A DNA stretch of 64,000 bases. It comes from Bacillus cereus ATCC 14579 (GTDB lineage: Bacteria; Bacillota; Bacilli; Bacillales; Bacillaceae_G). The position numbers and the translations under genes were made by a program. The stretch is taken from assembly GCF_000007825.1 (NCBI RefSeq), contig NC_004722.1:4008501-4072500 (forward strand). The letters are read 5' to 3'. This document shows, in pieces, positions 1 through 9,225 of this stretch. How positions within the stretch are numbered: position 1 is the stretch's first letter; each line of letters opens with the position of its first letter. The notes under the pieces are model-generated. The model did no database searches and was not told where the DNA came from. It worked only from the letters and a program-made list of their open reading frames with translations.

Positions 1-335
1 GTACTTTACTATATTCGTTGACTAACTGTCCTTCATTATTTACAACATACATCGTATTTGTAACGCCTTGCTCTGTTTGCTTTGCTATGGACCCACCAAC
101 AATATGTACATCATATCGCTTCGCCCATTCTATTAACTTTTCTTTCGTTTCCACTCCATCCCTATCTGCAATTTCAGAAAGTCTCGTTAAATCATATCCT
201 GTTGTCCATAGTTCTGGTAAGACGATAACATCTGGCCTTTCCTTCATAGCTTCACTTATTTTATTTTTAGCATTCTCAATATTTTTTTCTACATCTCCAA
301 AAACAATATCCATTTGAATACATGCGACTTTCATT
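1..335 (-). CDS. mtnU: Carbon-nitrogen hydrolase family protein, partial (C-terminus off window)
   Basis: About 111 N-terminal residues are visible, running off the left edge. They start MKVACIQMD and contain VIVLPELWTTG, the nitrilase-superfamily segment carrying the first catalytic Glu (about residue 41). In bacilli this omega-amidase/nitrilase-like gene sits divergently beside mtnE. In methionine salvage it is thought to hydrolyse the omega-amide of a 2-oxo acid produced when a glutamine-dependent transaminase makes methionine. The 97-bp gap to mtnE should hold both promoters. The family is clear; the symbol rests on neighbourhood and family. Confidence 0.8.
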
Positions 336-432
336 TTTTCAGCCCCATTCTTATTTTTCTCTTTACAAAATACTGGAAAGATTATATCATTTGTCACTAG
401 AATTGTAACAACTTTCAAAAGAGGTGGAAAGT

Positions 433-1611
433 ATGAAATTATTTCAACCTTCTGAGATAGTAACATCATTGCCAACACAATTTTTCGCTTCACTTGTTGC
501 AAAAGTTAACAAAGTCGTTGCAGCTGGTCACGATGTTATTAATCTAGGTCAAGGTAATCCAGATCAACCAACACCGCAGCATATCGTAAAAGCTTTACAA
601 GATGCTGCCGAAAAGACCATTCATCATAAATATCCGCCATTTCGCGGACATGAAAGCTTAAAGGAAGCCGTGGCTACATTCTATAAACGTGAATATGGCG
701 TCGAATTAAACCCAAAAACTGAAGTTGCTATTTTGTTTGGTGGGAAGGCTGGACTAGTAGAATTACCGATTTGTTTTACAAATCCTGGTGATACGATTCT
801 CGTTCCGGATCCAGGTTATCCAGATTATTTATCAGGGGTTGCTTTAGCAAAAGCACACTTTGAAAGAATGCCACTTATTGCAGAAAATAACTTTTTACCA
901 GATTATACGAACATTGATGCCTCTATTGCAGAGCGTGCAAAATTAATGTTTTTAAACTATCCAAATAATCCTACCGGTGCTACTGCATCAAAAGATTTTT
1001 TTGATGAAACCATTTACTTTGCTAATAAACATAATATATTAGTTGTTCACGATTTTGCTTATGGCGCTATCGGATTTGATGGTCAAAAACCTGTTAGTTT
1101 CTTGCAAGCAGATGGTGCGAAAGATATAGGAATTGAAATTTACACATTATCAAAAACTTTCAATATGGCTGGCTGGCGCATCGCTTTTGCTGTAGGGAAT
1201 GAAAGTGTGATTGAAACAATTAACCTATTACAAGATCATATGTATGTTAGTATATTCGGTGCAGTTCAAGATGCCGCTCGAGAAGCGCTATTAAGTTCAC
1301 AGTCTTGTGTAATAGACCTTGTAAATAGTTACGAATCTCGAAGAAACGCTCTTATTTCAGCCTGTCACTCAATTGGTTGGAATGTAGACATTCCAACAGG
1401 ATCGTTCTTTGCATGGCTTCCCGTTCCAAAAGGATACACCTCTGAGCAATTTTCTGATATTTTACTAGAAAAAGCACATGTCGCAGTTGCTCCTGGTGTC
1501 GGATTTGGTGAGCATGGCGAAGGGTATGTCCGTGTTGGTCTCTTGCATACAGAAGATAGATTACGAGAAGCCATTAATCGAATTGATAAATTAAATTTTT
1601 TCAAAAAGTAA
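433..1611 (+). CDS. mtnE: Methionine salvage aminotransferase MtnE
   Basis: A 392-residue fold-type I PLP-dependent aminotransferase that converts 2-oxo-4-methylthiobutanoate to methionine, the last step of the methionine salvage pathway. YPNNPTGA and TLSKTFNMAGWR are typical; the PLP Lys is about residue 241. The ATG at 433 is preferred over an in-frame GTG nine bases upstream because AGAGGTGG lies just before it. It is divergent from mtnU and followed by a SAM riboswitch that controls mtnWXBD rather than this gene. The general enzyme class is certain; methionine as product is inferred from the cluster. Confidence 0.9.
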   Translation: MKLFQPSEIVTSLPTQFFASLVAKVNKVVAAGHDVINLGQGNPDQPTPQHIVKALQDAAEKTIHHKYPPFRGHESLKEAVATFYKREYGVELNPKTEVAILFGGKAGLVELPICFTNPGDTILVPDPGYPDYLSGVALAKAHFERMPLIAENNFLPDYTNIDASIAERAKLMFLNYPNNPTGATASKDFFDETIYFANKHNILVVHDFAYGAIGFDGQKPVSFLQADGAKDIGIEIYTLSKTFNMAGWRIAFAVGNESVIETINLLQDHMYVSIFGAVQDAAREALLSSQSCVIDLVNSYESRRNALISACHSIGWNVDIPTGSFFAWLPVPKGYTSEQFSDILLEKAHVAVAPGVGFGEHGEGYVRVGLLHTEDRLREAINRIDKLNFFKK

Positions 1612-1677
1612 TTGACAACACGAAAAATATCTGACAAAATTCAGTTATCTTAAAAATTTAAACATTTCTAAATACTT

Positions 1678-1784
1678 CTTATCAAGAGCAGGTGGAGGGA
1701 CGAGCCCGACGAAACCCGGCAACCGATCTACAATTGTAGACACGGTGCTAATTCTCGCAGCATTACGCTGACAGATAAGGAGCT
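1678..1784 (+). ncRNA. SAM-I (S-box) riboswitch
   Basis: The S-box core is readable: AGAGCAGGTGGAGGGA, then GACGAAACCCGGCAACC, then GGTGCTAATTC and an ACAGATAAG end. The P1 helix pairs CTTATC (1678-1683) with GATAAG (1774-1779). It precedes a terminator at about 1794 and then mtnW. SAM binding should favour the terminator, so mtnWXBD is expressed when SAM is low. Confidence 0.95.
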
Positions 1785-1793
1785 GGTTGTAAA

Positions 1794-1823
1794 AAAACCT
1801 CTCCTTAGCTGAGAGGTTTTTTT
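1794..1823 (+). terminator. S-box expression-platform terminator
   Basis: AACCTCTC pairs with GAGAGGTT across a short loop and is followed by a run of seven T. It sits between the S-box and the mtnW ribosome binding site, so it is the regulated terminator. Confidence 0.9.
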
Positions 1824-1845
1824 ATTTAACTAGGAGGTTATAACA

Positions 1846-3090
1846 ATGAGCGGAATTATAGCGACGTATTTAATCCATGATGATTCACATAACTTAGAAA
1901 AAAAAGCTGAGCAAATTGCACTCGGTTTAACAATTGGCTCTTGGACTCATTTGCCACACTTATTGCAAGAACAATTAAAGCAGCATAAAGGCAACGTCAT
2001 TCATGTTGAGGAATTAGCTGAACATGAACATACCAATTCGTATTTACGTAAAAAAGTAAAACGCGGAATTATTAAAATCGAATATCCGCTATTAAACTTC
2101 AGTCCAGATTTACCAGCGATTTTAACGACTACATTTGGAAAGCTATCACTTGATGGCGAAGTAAAATTAATTGACTTAACTTTTTCAGACGAGTTAAAAA
2201 AACATTTTCCTGGTCCAAAATTCGGGATAGATGGTATTCGAAATCTTTTACAAGTGCATGATCGTCCCCTTTTAATGAGTATTTTTAAAGGAATGATTGG
2301 ACGAAACATTGGGTATTTAAAAACGCAATTACGCGATCAAGCAATTGGTGGTGTAGATATAGTAAAAGATGATGAAATATTATTTGAAAATGCATTAACA
2401 CCACTTACGAAACGCATTGTATCTGGAAAAGAAGTTTTACAATCCGTATATGAAACATACGGACATAAAACGTTATATGCCGTAAATTTAACAGGACGAA
2501 CTTTTGATTTAAAAGAAAATGCTAAACGTGCAGTGCAAGCTGGAGCTGATATTCTATTATTTAACGTATTTGCTTACGGACTAGATGTACTACAATCACT
2601 TGCAGAAGATGATGAAATCCCAGTTCCTATTATGGCACATCCTGCTGTAAGTGGTGCTTATTCAGCATCCAAGTTATATGGAGTTTCATCTCCATTATTA
2701 CTTGGAAAGCTACTACGTTATGCTGGGGCTGACTTTTCATTATTCCCATCTCCATACGGAAGTGTTGCGCTAGAAAAAGAGGAGGCTCTTGCTATCTCAA
2801 AATATTTAACTGAAGACGATGCATCTTTCAAGAAGAGCTTTTCTGTTCCGTCTGCTGGTATTCATCCTGGTTTCGTTCCCTTTATTGTACGAGATTTCGG
2901 TAAAGATGTTGTTATTAATGCTGGCGGCGGGATACACGGACATCCAAATGGAGCGCAAGGCGGCGGTAAAGCTTTCCGTACTGCAATTGATGCTACTTTG
3001 CAAAATAAACCACTCCATGAAGTAGACGACATAAATTTGCATAGTGCACTACAAATATGGGGAAATCCCTCTTATGAGGTGAAATTATGA
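1846..3090 (+). CDS. mtnW: 2,3-diketo-5-methylthiopentyl-1-phosphate enolase (RuBisCO-like protein)
   Basis: A 414-residue RuBisCO-like protein that enolises 2,3-diketo-5-methylthiopentyl-1-phosphate in methionine salvage. GGVDIVKDDE holds the Lys that is carbamylated in the RuBisCO fold, and the C-terminal glycine-rich GGGIHGHPNGAQGGG forms the phosphate-binding region. Start ATG follows AGGAGG. Its stop overlaps the mtnX start (ATGA), so translation is probably coupled. Expression is under the upstream SAM riboswitch. Confidence 0.95.
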   Translation: MSGIIATYLIHDDSHNLEKKAEQIALGLTIGSWTHLPHLLQEQLKQHKGNVIHVEELAEHEHTNSYLRKKVKRGIIKIEYPLLNFSPDLPAILTTTFGKLSLDGEVKLIDLTFSDELKKHFPGPKFGIDGIRNLLQVHDRPLLMSIFKGMIGRNIGYLKTQLRDQAIGGVDIVKDDEILFENALTPLTKRIVSGKEVLQSVYETYGHKTLYAVNLTGRTFDLKENAKRAVQAGADILLFNVFAYGLDVLQSLAEDDEIPVPIMAHPAVSGAYSASKLYGVSSPLLLGKLLRYAGADFSLFPSPYGSVALEKEEALAISKYLTEDDASFKKSFSVPSAGIHPGFVPFIVRDFGKDVVINAGGGIHGHPNGAQGGGKAFRTAIDATLQNKPLHEVDDINLHSALQIWGNPSYEVKL

Positions 3091-3746
3091 GTATTCAAGT
3101 ATTTTGTGATTTCGATGGCACGATTACAAATAATGATAACATTATGTCCATTATGGAAAAATTCGCACCACCAGAAGCCGAAGAAGTAAAGAATAAAATT
3201 TTATCACAAGAACTATCCATTCAAGAAGGTGTTTCTCAATTATTTCAATTAATACCTACTAATCTGCACGATGATATTATTCAATTTTTAATAGAAACTG
3301 CTGAAATCCGTAGTGGTTTTCATGAGTTTATACAATTCGTAAAGGAAAATAACATTTCTTTTTACGTGATATCAGGTGGAATGGATTTCTTCGTCTATCC
3401 ACTCTTACAAGGAATCATTCCAAAAGAGCAAATTTATTGTAATGAAACAGACTTTTCAGCAGAGTTTATTACAGTTAAATGGCCTCATTCTTGTGATGAT
3501 CATTGTCAAATTCATTGCGGATTATGTAAATCATCATTAATCCGTAAATTAAGTGATACAGATGACTTTCATATTGTAATTGGAGATTCTATTACTGATT
3601 TACAAGCCGCGAAACAAGCTGATAAAGTATTCGCTCGCGATTTTCTTATTACAAAGTGTGAAGAAAATCATATTGCTTATACACCGTTTGAAACATTTCA
3701 AGATGTGCAAGCTGAATTAAAACTTTTGTTGGAGGTGAAGGCATGA
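3087..3746 (+). CDS. mtnX: 2-hydroxy-3-keto-5-methylthiopentenyl-1-phosphate phosphatase
   Basis: A 219-residue HAD-superfamily phosphatase. CDFDGTIT near the N-terminus carries the nucleophilic Asp, and IGDSITDLQAA is the HAD motif with metal-binding Asp residues. It removes phosphate from the MtnW product to give acireductone. It overlaps mtnW upstream and mtnB downstream by 4 bases each. Context and length agree with MtnX of Bacillus. Confidence 0.95.
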   Translation: MSIQVFCDFDGTITNNDNIMSIMEKFAPPEAEEVKNKILSQELSIQEGVSQLFQLIPTNLHDDIIQFLIETAEIRSGFHEFIQFVKENNISFYVISGGMDFFVYPLLQGIIPKEQIYCNETDFSAEFITVKWPHSCDDHCQIHCGLCKSSLIRKLSDTDDFHIVIGDSITDLQAAKQADKVFARDFLITKCEENHIAYTPFETFQDVQAELKLLLEVKA

Positions 3747-4381
3747 AACAACTTTTTCGTCAATGGTATGACTTAAGCGAGATAAAAAAAGAGTTAACAA
3801 CACGAAATTGGTTCCCAGCAACAAGTGGTAATATTTCTATAAAGGTTAGTCATGAACCACTTACTTTTCTTATTACGGCAAGCGGTAAAGATAAAACAAA
3901 AACCACTCCAGATGATTTTCTATTAGTAGATCATGTAGGAGTTCCCGTTTTAGAGACTGAATTACGCCCTTCAGCAGAAACAATATTGCATACACACATT
4001 TATAACAATACGAATGCCGGTTGCGTACTTCATGTTCATACAACCGATAATAATGTCATCACAAATTTATATAGTGATGCAGTCACCCTTCAAAATCAAG
4101 AAATTATTAAAGCTCTCGATATTTGGGAAGAAGGTGCAACCATTCACATTCCTATTATCGAAAACCATGCCCATATCCCAACACTTGGAGAAAACTTCCG
4201 AAAGCATATACAAGGAGATTCGGGTGCAGTATTAATCCGTAACCACGGTATTACCGTATGGGGCCGAGATAGCTTTGATGCAAAGAAGAGATTAGAAGCT
4301 TATGAGTTTTTATTCCAATTTCATATAAAACTATTATCAATTCAAGGAGGCGTTTCTAATGGCGCAAATTCGTATTCATGA
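3743..4381 (+). CDS. mtnB: Methylthioribulose-1-phosphate dehydratase
   Basis: A 212-residue class II aldolase-fold enzyme that dehydrates methylthioribulose-1-phosphate to the diketo compound used by MtnW. HVHTTDNN and NHGITVWG supply the zinc His ligands seen in this family. ATG follows GGAGGTGAAG. The 3' end overlaps mtnD by 23 bases, typical of the mtnWXBD operon. Confidence 0.95.
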   Translation: MKQLFRQWYDLSEIKKELTTRNWFPATSGNISIKVSHEPLTFLITASGKDKTKTTPDDFLLVDHVGVPVLETELRPSAETILHTHIYNNTNAGCVLHVHTTDNNVITNLYSDAVTLQNQEIIKALDIWEEGATIHIPIIENHAHIPTLGENFRKHIQGDSGAVLIRNHGITVWGRDSFDAKKRLEAYEFLFQFHIKLLSIQGGVSNGANSYS

Positions 4382-4871
4382 AGTAAATACTCGTATTGAA
4401 AATGAAGTGGAAGTATCTAAATTTCTACAAGAGGAAGGCGTTTTATATGAGAAATGGAATATTTCTAAACTTCCTACTCATTTAAATGAAAATTATTCGT
4501 TAACAGATGAAAACAAAGCTGAAATATTAGCTATTTTTTCAAAAGAAATCGCTGATGTTTCAGCACGTCGAGGTTATAAAGCACATGATGTAATCTCACT
4601 TTCAAGTAGCACACCTAACCTTGACGAATTATTAATTAATTTCCAAAAGGAACACCATCATACAGATGACGAAGTTCGCTTTATCGTCAGTGGTCACGGC
4701 ATTTTCGCTATTGAAGGTAAAGATGGGAAATTCTTTGATGTTGAACTTGAGCCAGGCGATTTAATATCTGTTCCTGAAAATGCAAGACATTATTTTACCT
4801 TGCAAGATGATCGCCAAGTTGTAGCTATTCGTATTTTTGTGACAACTGAAGGCTGGGTTCCAATCTATTAA
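4359..4871 (+). CDS. mtnD: Acireductone dioxygenase
   Basis: A 170-residue cupin that oxidises acireductone to the methionine 2-oxo precursor and formate (or the off-pathway CO-forming products, depending on metal). HHHTDDEVRF provides two His and the Glu metal ligands, and the later NARHYF the third His. The start lies inside the end of mtnB after AAGGAGGCG. It is the last gene of the S-box operon and is followed by a terminator-like hairpin. Confidence 0.95.
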   Translation: MAQIRIHEVNTRIENEVEVSKFLQEEGVLYEKWNISKLPTHLNENYSLTDENKAEILAIFSKEIADVSARRGYKAHDVISLSSSTPNLDELLINFQKEHHHTDDEVRFIVSGHGIFAIEGKDGKFFDVELEPGDLISVPENARHYFTLQDDRQVVAIRIFVTTEGWVPIY

Positions 4872-4882
4872 GGTAGTTAGTT

Positions 4883-4922
4883 GAATAAAAGGACTTGGAC
4901 CCCCTTTTCCAAACTTTTATTC
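4883..4922 (+). repeat. Inverted repeat after mtnD
   Basis: GAATAAAAG at 4883-4891 pairs with CTTTTATTC at 4914-4922. There is no strong T run, so this may be a weak terminator or a processing stem before the better terminator that follows. Confidence 0.5.
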
Positions 4923-4951
4923 ACTCTACATATATACATCCTCCTATGGAA

Positions 4952-4990
4952 CAGGCTTATTTCATTTTGAAATAAGTCTGATTTTTTATT
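4952..4990 (+). terminator. Rho-independent terminator after mtnD
   Basis: A near-perfect 12-bp stem (CAGGCTTATTTC with GAAATAAGTCTG, one G-T pair) with a short loop is followed by ATTTTTTATTT. Confidence 0.8.
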
Positions 4991-5080
4991 TACTTGAAAG
5001 TACCATTTCATCACAAATTTACACCTTAATTTTTCAAGTGCATTTTTCGAACATTTTTTGAACATTTATTGAATTTTTTC

Positions 5081-5109
5081 TGAAAATTCTGTTTTATATG
5101 TGATATACT
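5081..5109 (+). promoter_or_regulatory. Probable SigA promoter of small membrane protein
   Basis: An extended -10 TGATATACT lies at 5101-5109, about 50 bases before the start codon. The -35 region (TGAAAA, 17-bp spacing) is weak. Confidence 0.5.
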
Positions 5110-5157
5110 ACAATTAACTTAGAAGGAAAATAATATCGCAAACAGAGGGGGATAATC

Positions 5158-5433
5158 ATGAGCTTACTTATCGCACTTATACTTGGAGTTACATGTGGAG
5201 CATTTCCTGTTATTTTAGGAGCTATTATGGAAGAGTTAGAAATTGGTGTTTTAGGATTTGTCGCATCTTGTGTAAGCGCTTTATTATTTGGTTTATTCGG
5301 CGCTATTCCTGTTTCAATTCTGTGTGCTTTTTATATAATACGCCATGCTCGTACAAAACAATTTGGTCCTAATCACATCGCACAAATTATCCCGTTCCCG
5401 GTTGAACGATGCCGACGCGCTTCTAACTTATAA
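5158..5433 (+). CDS. Small hydrophobic membrane protein of unknown function
   Basis: A 91-residue protein with two long hydrophobic stretches (about residues 2-24 and 30-62) followed by a basic tail ending VERCRRASNL. This predicts two or three membrane passes with a cytoplasmic basic C-terminus. The start ATG follows AGAGGGGGATAATC. It stands alone between two terminators. I do not recognise the family. Confidence 0.75.
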   Translation: MSLLIALILGVTCGAFPVILGAIMEELEIGVLGFVASCVSALLFGLFGAIPVSILCAFYIIRHARTKQFGPNHIAQIIPFPVERCRRASNL

Positions 5434-5462
5434 TTATAAAAATTAAAGATGACTAAATAAAT

Positions 5463-5489
5463 AAAAGTCCTCAAATGAGGACTTTTATT
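5463..5489. terminator. Bidirectional terminator
   Basis: AAAAGTCCTC pairs with GAGGACTTTT, with A and T runs on the two sides. It serves the plus-strand membrane protein and the minus-strand gene ending at 5485. Confidence 0.85.
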
Positions 5490-5817
5490 TATTTTCTTCT
5501 AGAAATTGAAACAATTCTTGTAGATGTAGGGCATCTTCACCATAGCTAACAGATACATGAAATATACCATCAATCTCAGCTTGCATATAAAGATCCACTC
5601 CATCACGATCATATTTCAATGCCAAATAAAACTCCATTTCTTCTAACATCTTTTTTGAGGTTCGAATTACATAATGTCCCTTCTCATCTCTTCCATATTC
5701 AAATTCTGGTTCAAAATCATATTTTTGTTTAAAAGCTTCTTTTTGTTTTTCATTAATTTGCATACAAGTAGCTCGCTGTACAGTATCAATCATCTCATCA
5801 AACTTTTGAAGGTCCAC
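5485..5817 (-). CDS. Conserved hypothetical protein, 110 aa
   Basis: An acidic soluble protein of 110 residues with no signal or membrane segment. It reads as alpha/beta: a helical N-terminus followed by strand-like segments (HYVIRTSKK, DGVDLYMQAEIDG, FHVSVSYG). The start is GTG with AAGGGGGTAAACGAG before it, five bases after the upstream dehydrogenase stop, so it is the last gene of a minus-strand cluster. Function is unknown. Confidence 0.7.
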   Translation of the reverse strand: MDLQKFDEMIDTVQRATCMQINEKQKEAFKQKYDFEPEFEYGRDEKGHYVIRTSKKMLEEMEFYLALKYDRDGVDLYMQAEIDGIFHVSVSYGEDALHLQELFQFLEENK

Positions 5818-5822
5818 CTCGT

Positions 5823-6701
5823 TTACCCCCTTATATATTTTTTATATAGTACTTGTGTTCCACTATTTTCTTCGCCATCCTTAATTAACTCTTCATACAA
5901 TTCTTTCGCCAAACTTAAGCCTGGGACTGGTAATTGTAATCTTTCTGCTTCCTCTAAAGCAATTTTCATATCTTTCATAAAATGCTTTACATAAAATCCT
6001 GGCTCAAAGTCTCCTTTTAACATTCGAGGAGCTAAATTACTTAATGACCAGCTACCTGCTGCCCCTGTTGAAATACTCTCTAACACTTTATCTGGATTCA
6101 GTCCAGCCTTCTTCGCGTAAGCAACAGCTTCACATACTCCAATCATATTGGAAGCAATCGCAATTTGATTGCACATTTTTGTATGTTGTCCACTCCCAGC
6201 TGGTCCTTGTAATTGAATGTTTGTTCCTAACTTTTCAAGTAAAGGTAAGCATCTATCATATATTTCTTTCTCCCCACCTACCATAATTGCGAGTTTTGCT
6301 TCTTTTGCGCCAACATCTCCTCCTGAGACAGGTGCATCTAACGTATATATATTTTTTCTTTTTGCAACTTCATTAATCCGTTTTGCTAAAGTAGGTGTAG
6401 ATGTCGTAAAGTCAATTGCTATCGTACCTTCTTTTGCATGTTCTATAATTCCTTCTATACCAAAATACACTTCTTCTACATCATGTGGATATCCAACCAT
6501 TGTCATTACAATATCAACTTGCTTTACTAACTCTTTTGGCGTATTACACCAATTTGCACCATCTTGCACTAAAGAATCTGTTTTTGCTTTCGTTCTATTA
6601 TATACATATACTTTATGACCATCTTGCATTAAGTGATAAACCATACTTTTTCCCATTACGCCAATACCAATGAAACCTATTGATAAAGTTTTATGTTCCA
6701 T
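5823..6701 (-). CDS. NAD(P)-binding beta-hydroxyacid dehydrogenase family protein
   Basis: A 292-residue protein of the 3-hydroxyisobutyrate dehydrogenase/6-phosphogluconate dehydrogenase-like family. GFIGIGVMG is the Rossmann dinucleotide-binding loop, DAPVSGGDVGA the substrate motif, and GSGQHTKMCNQ contains the catalytic Lys. The real substrate (hydroxyisobutyrate, tartronate semialdehyde or a succinic semialdehyde-like acid) cannot be read from sequence. It starts four bases after the serine hydrolase stop, so the two are probably co-transcribed. Confidence 0.88.
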   Translation of the reverse strand: MEHKTLSIGFIGIGVMGKSMVYHLMQDGHKVYVYNRTKAKTDSLVQDGANWCNTPKELVKQVDIVMTMVGYPHDVEEVYFGIEGIIEHAKEGTIAIDFTTSTPTLAKRINEVAKRKNIYTLDAPVSGGDVGAKEAKLAIMVGGEKEIYDRCLPLLEKLGTNIQLQGPAGSGQHTKMCNQIAIASNMIGVCEAVAYAKKAGLNPDKVLESISTGAAGSWSLSNLAPRMLKGDFEPGFYVKHFMKDMKIALEEAERLQLPVPGLSLAKELYEELIKDGEENSGTQVLYKKYIRG

Positions 6702-6705
6702 TTTC

Positions 6706-7842
6706 TCATCCCCTTTGTTCTAATAAATCATTTACCATCTTTCGGAACTCTTTATTAAAGTCATCATCCATACTATTTTTCACATTTGAAAATAAAATAA
6801 CAAAAGTTCCTTTTTCTTTATTAAAATTATTGAAAGTGTTCCAACCAGATAATACACCATGATTATGAAAATAATCTGGATATATATAAAAACTAAATGC
6901 ATATTTCCGTTCTGCTGAAGGTGAAAACATTGCTTGTATACTTTGTTCAGAAAGAAGTTTTCCATTTATAATTGCTTCGTCTAATTTCTTCATATCTCCA
7001 ACTGTCGTATACATCTCACCACAACCATATAGCCAATCCATGCCTAACTTCTGCGCTGGTACAAGCTCTTGATCTTTTTTCACATAACCCTTTGTAAAAT
7101 TTTTATCTCCAGGTACCATATTTCCCATACCGGATTCATGCATATCTGCTTTTACAAATATGTTTTCTTTTATGTAATCTCCTAAAGGTTTTTTCGATAT
7201 ATGTTCTATTATATAAGCAAGCACCATATAATTATAATCTGTATATCTCCAACCTGTTCCTGCAGGAAATTCTAAATTTTGACGTCCAATCCAATTAATT
7301 AATTGTAAGCGGGAAGCCGCATTAATATTGCCTTTTGCGTGTTCAGGTAAACCAGAGGTATGCGTTAATAAATGATATAGCGTAATATTTTTATTCTCCG
7401 GAAATGAAGGAATATATTTATTTACATTATCTTGAATATTCAATTTCCCTTGTTCTTGCAGCTGTAAAATAGATGTGGCAACGACTGTTTTCGTAATAGA
7501 ACCGATACGATATTTTGTTTGAGGCGTATTTTCTATTTTATTTTGAACATCAGCATACCCATATCCTTTATTCAATATAACATGCTCTTTATCTGTTACC
7601 AAAACTGTTCCATTGAATTGCTTTCCGACTAAATATTGATCTAATTTTTGAGATATGCTAGCATAATCAATTTGTTGCTCTTCTTTTTCTTCTATATTCC
7701 CTTGTACTTCCGATTCAATAGTAGGATTCACTTTAGTTGTTAATACAGTGTTTTCCTTTATATTGGGGCTAACAAGAAAATAGTATACTCCGCCGCCAAC
7801 TATAGCAGACAGTGAAGCCACCACCATTACTTTTTTTATCAT
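6706..7842 (-). CDS. Membrane-anchored serine hydrolase, beta-lactamase/PBP4-like fold
   Basis: A 378-residue protein starting MIKKVMVVASLSAIVGG, with an N-terminal signal anchor and a Glu-rich linker (EVQGNIEEKEEQQ) before a class C beta-lactamase-type domain. RIGSITKTVVA has the SxxK active site and RYTDYNY the second-motif Tyr. HNHGVLSGWN fits the third (HxG/KTG) motif. The start was moved to the ATG at 7842, which follows GGAGGATCAAT, rather than an earlier in-frame codon. Such proteins may be esterases, peptidases or inactive; the substrate is unknown. Confidence 0.85.
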   Translation of the reverse strand: MIKKVMVVASLSAIVGGGVYYFLVSPNIKENTVLTTKVNPTIESEVQGNIEEKEEQQIDYASISQKLDQYLVGKQFNGTVLVTDKEHVILNKGYGYADVQNKIENTPQTKYRIGSITKTVVATSILQLQEQGKLNIQDNVNKYIPSFPENKNITLYHLLTHTSGLPEHAKGNINAASRLQLINWIGRQNLEFPAGTGWRYTDYNYMVLAYIIEHISKKPLGDYIKENIFVKADMHESGMGNMVPGDKNFTKGYVKKDQELVPAQKLGMDWLYGCGEMYTTVGDMKKLDEAIINGKLLSEQSIQAMFSPSAERKYAFSFYIYPDYFHNHGVLSGWNTFNNFNKEKGTFVILFSNVKNSMDDDFNKEFRKMVNDLLEQRG

Positions 7843-7900
7843 ATTGATCCTCCATAATTCCTTCGCTAAAAATTGTCCCCCTATTCTATTATCAAACAAT

Positions 7901-7928
7901 AAAAAAAAATCGCAACAATTTGTTGCGA
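7901..7928 (-). terminator. Terminator of the GGDEF gene
   Basis: TCGCAACAA at 7910-7918 pairs with TTGTTGCGA at 7920-7928. On the minus strand it is followed by a run of nine T, just downstream of the gene ending at 7933. Confidence 0.85.
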
Positions 7929-7932
7929 AAAA

Positions 7933-9225
7933 TCACATTTTTTCTTTTCTATACACACATACTTGATTCTTTCCATTTTTTTTCGCTTCATATAATGCAA
8001 TATCCGCTCGTTGCATTAATTCTTCTCTTGTAGTTCCTTGTTCATATAACGCAACCCCAAAGCTAGCTGTTAACTTCGAAATTCCAGTGAATTGCTTTGT
8101 TTCAATGAAGAATCGTAATGATTCCGCAACTTGAAATGCTTCCTTTTCTACTGTATTTGTCACTAATATAATGAATTCTTCCCCTCCCCATCTTGCAAAT
8201 ACATGTTGCTGCTCCACTTTAGATTTCATAAGCTCTGCAAGTTGTATTAATGCCAAATCGCCAAAATCATGACCATATGTGTCATTAACTGTTTTAAAAT
8301 TATCTATATCAAATAAAATAATTGCTATTTTCTCATCATTACGTATTACCTTTTCCCATTCTACCTCTAGTATTTGTTGAAACTTTAAACGATTATAAAT
8401 CTCTGTCAATGAATCTATCATAGCAAGTCTTTCTTGTTCTTGATAGATTTCATCTAATTCTGTAATTTCCGTGCACTTTACAATAAATCTTGATAAATCT
8501 TCTGGCAATGGTGTCGCACGTAATAGAAAAGTAGATACTGCCCCTTCATAATTTGACATCTTAATTCTTCTACCGCTTGATAAAGTATCGTCTAGCCATG
8601 TTATATCATGCGTCGTCGAGTAGTATCCATTTTCTCTAATAAAATGTTCAGCAAATACTAAATGTTGCTCGCGATAGGCAAACAAATTTTCATATCCGAA
8701 AAACGTTAAAAAATTTGTATTACAATCAACAATTTCATCATCTTCTACTATAAATAATAAATCATTTTGAAAATCAAACATCGTTTGAAGCAGTTCCTGT
8801 TGTAAACTAACTTGCCTTACTAAAGAAAGTTGATACAAACTCTTATTCACTTCTTCTAACACTGCTTGCGGAGTTACAGGGGCTATTACAATATTACGTA
8901 TTCCTAATGCAAGTACATCTGTAAATTCCTTTGTTATTTGTTGATCCCAAATGACAATGAATGTACTTTGCGAGGTATACATATTCTTTATATATTTTAT
9001 TTGAGAATAATCTGTTACATACATAATTATAATGTGCGGTTTCGTTCTTTGAAATAATAGTTCGCCCTCTTCAAAACTATTTGCTATAAACATACATTTT
9101 GGATGGATATTTTCTATCGTTTGTTGATGTTTACATCCATTTTCTATATAAAGGACATTTAACTGCAGATCTTGTAACACATTTTGGAAAACCGTATTCT
9201 CTAATAAAAAATGTAGTATGTTCAT
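7933..9225 (-). CDS. Diguanylate cyclase (response-regulator-like, PAS-like and GGDEF domains)
   Basis: A protein of about 430 residues. The C-terminal third is a GGDEF domain: DIDNFKTVNDTYGHDFGD is the substrate-binding segment and RWGGEEF the active-site signature with an intact Glu, so it should make cyclic di-GMP. An inhibitory RxxD site is not obvious. Residues about 1-140 look like a receiver-type alpha/beta domain, and about 150-255 like a PAS sensor. The start is uncertain: GTG at 9228 and ATG at 9225 are adjacent and both have weak ribosome binding sites. It stands alone between terminators. Confidence 0.88.
   Translation of the reverse strand: MNILHFLLENTVFQNVLQDLQLNVLYIENGCKHQQTIENIHPKCMFIANSFEEGELLFQRTKPHIIIMYVTDYSQIKYIKNMYTSQSTFIVIWDQQITKEFTDVLALGIRNIVIAPVTPQAVLEEVNKSLYQLSLVRQVSLQQELLQTMFDFQNDLLFIVEDDEIVDCNTNFLTFFGYENLFAYREQHLVFAEHFIRENGYYSTTHDITWLDDTLSSGRRIKMSNYEGAVSTFLLRATPLPEDLSRFIVKCTEITELDEIYQEQERLAMIDSLTEIYNRLKFQQILEVEWEKVIRNDEKIAIILFDIDNFKTVNDTYGHDFGDLALIQLAELMKSKVEQQHVFARWGGEEFIILVTNTVEKEAFQVAESLRFFIETKQFTGISKLTASFGVALYEQGTTREELMQRADIALYEAKKNGKNQVCVYRKEKM

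Noticed and set aside
5045..5085. LexA-like repeats GAACATTT near 5050
   Set aside because: They are direct, not inverted, and do not fit the Bacillus LexA box.
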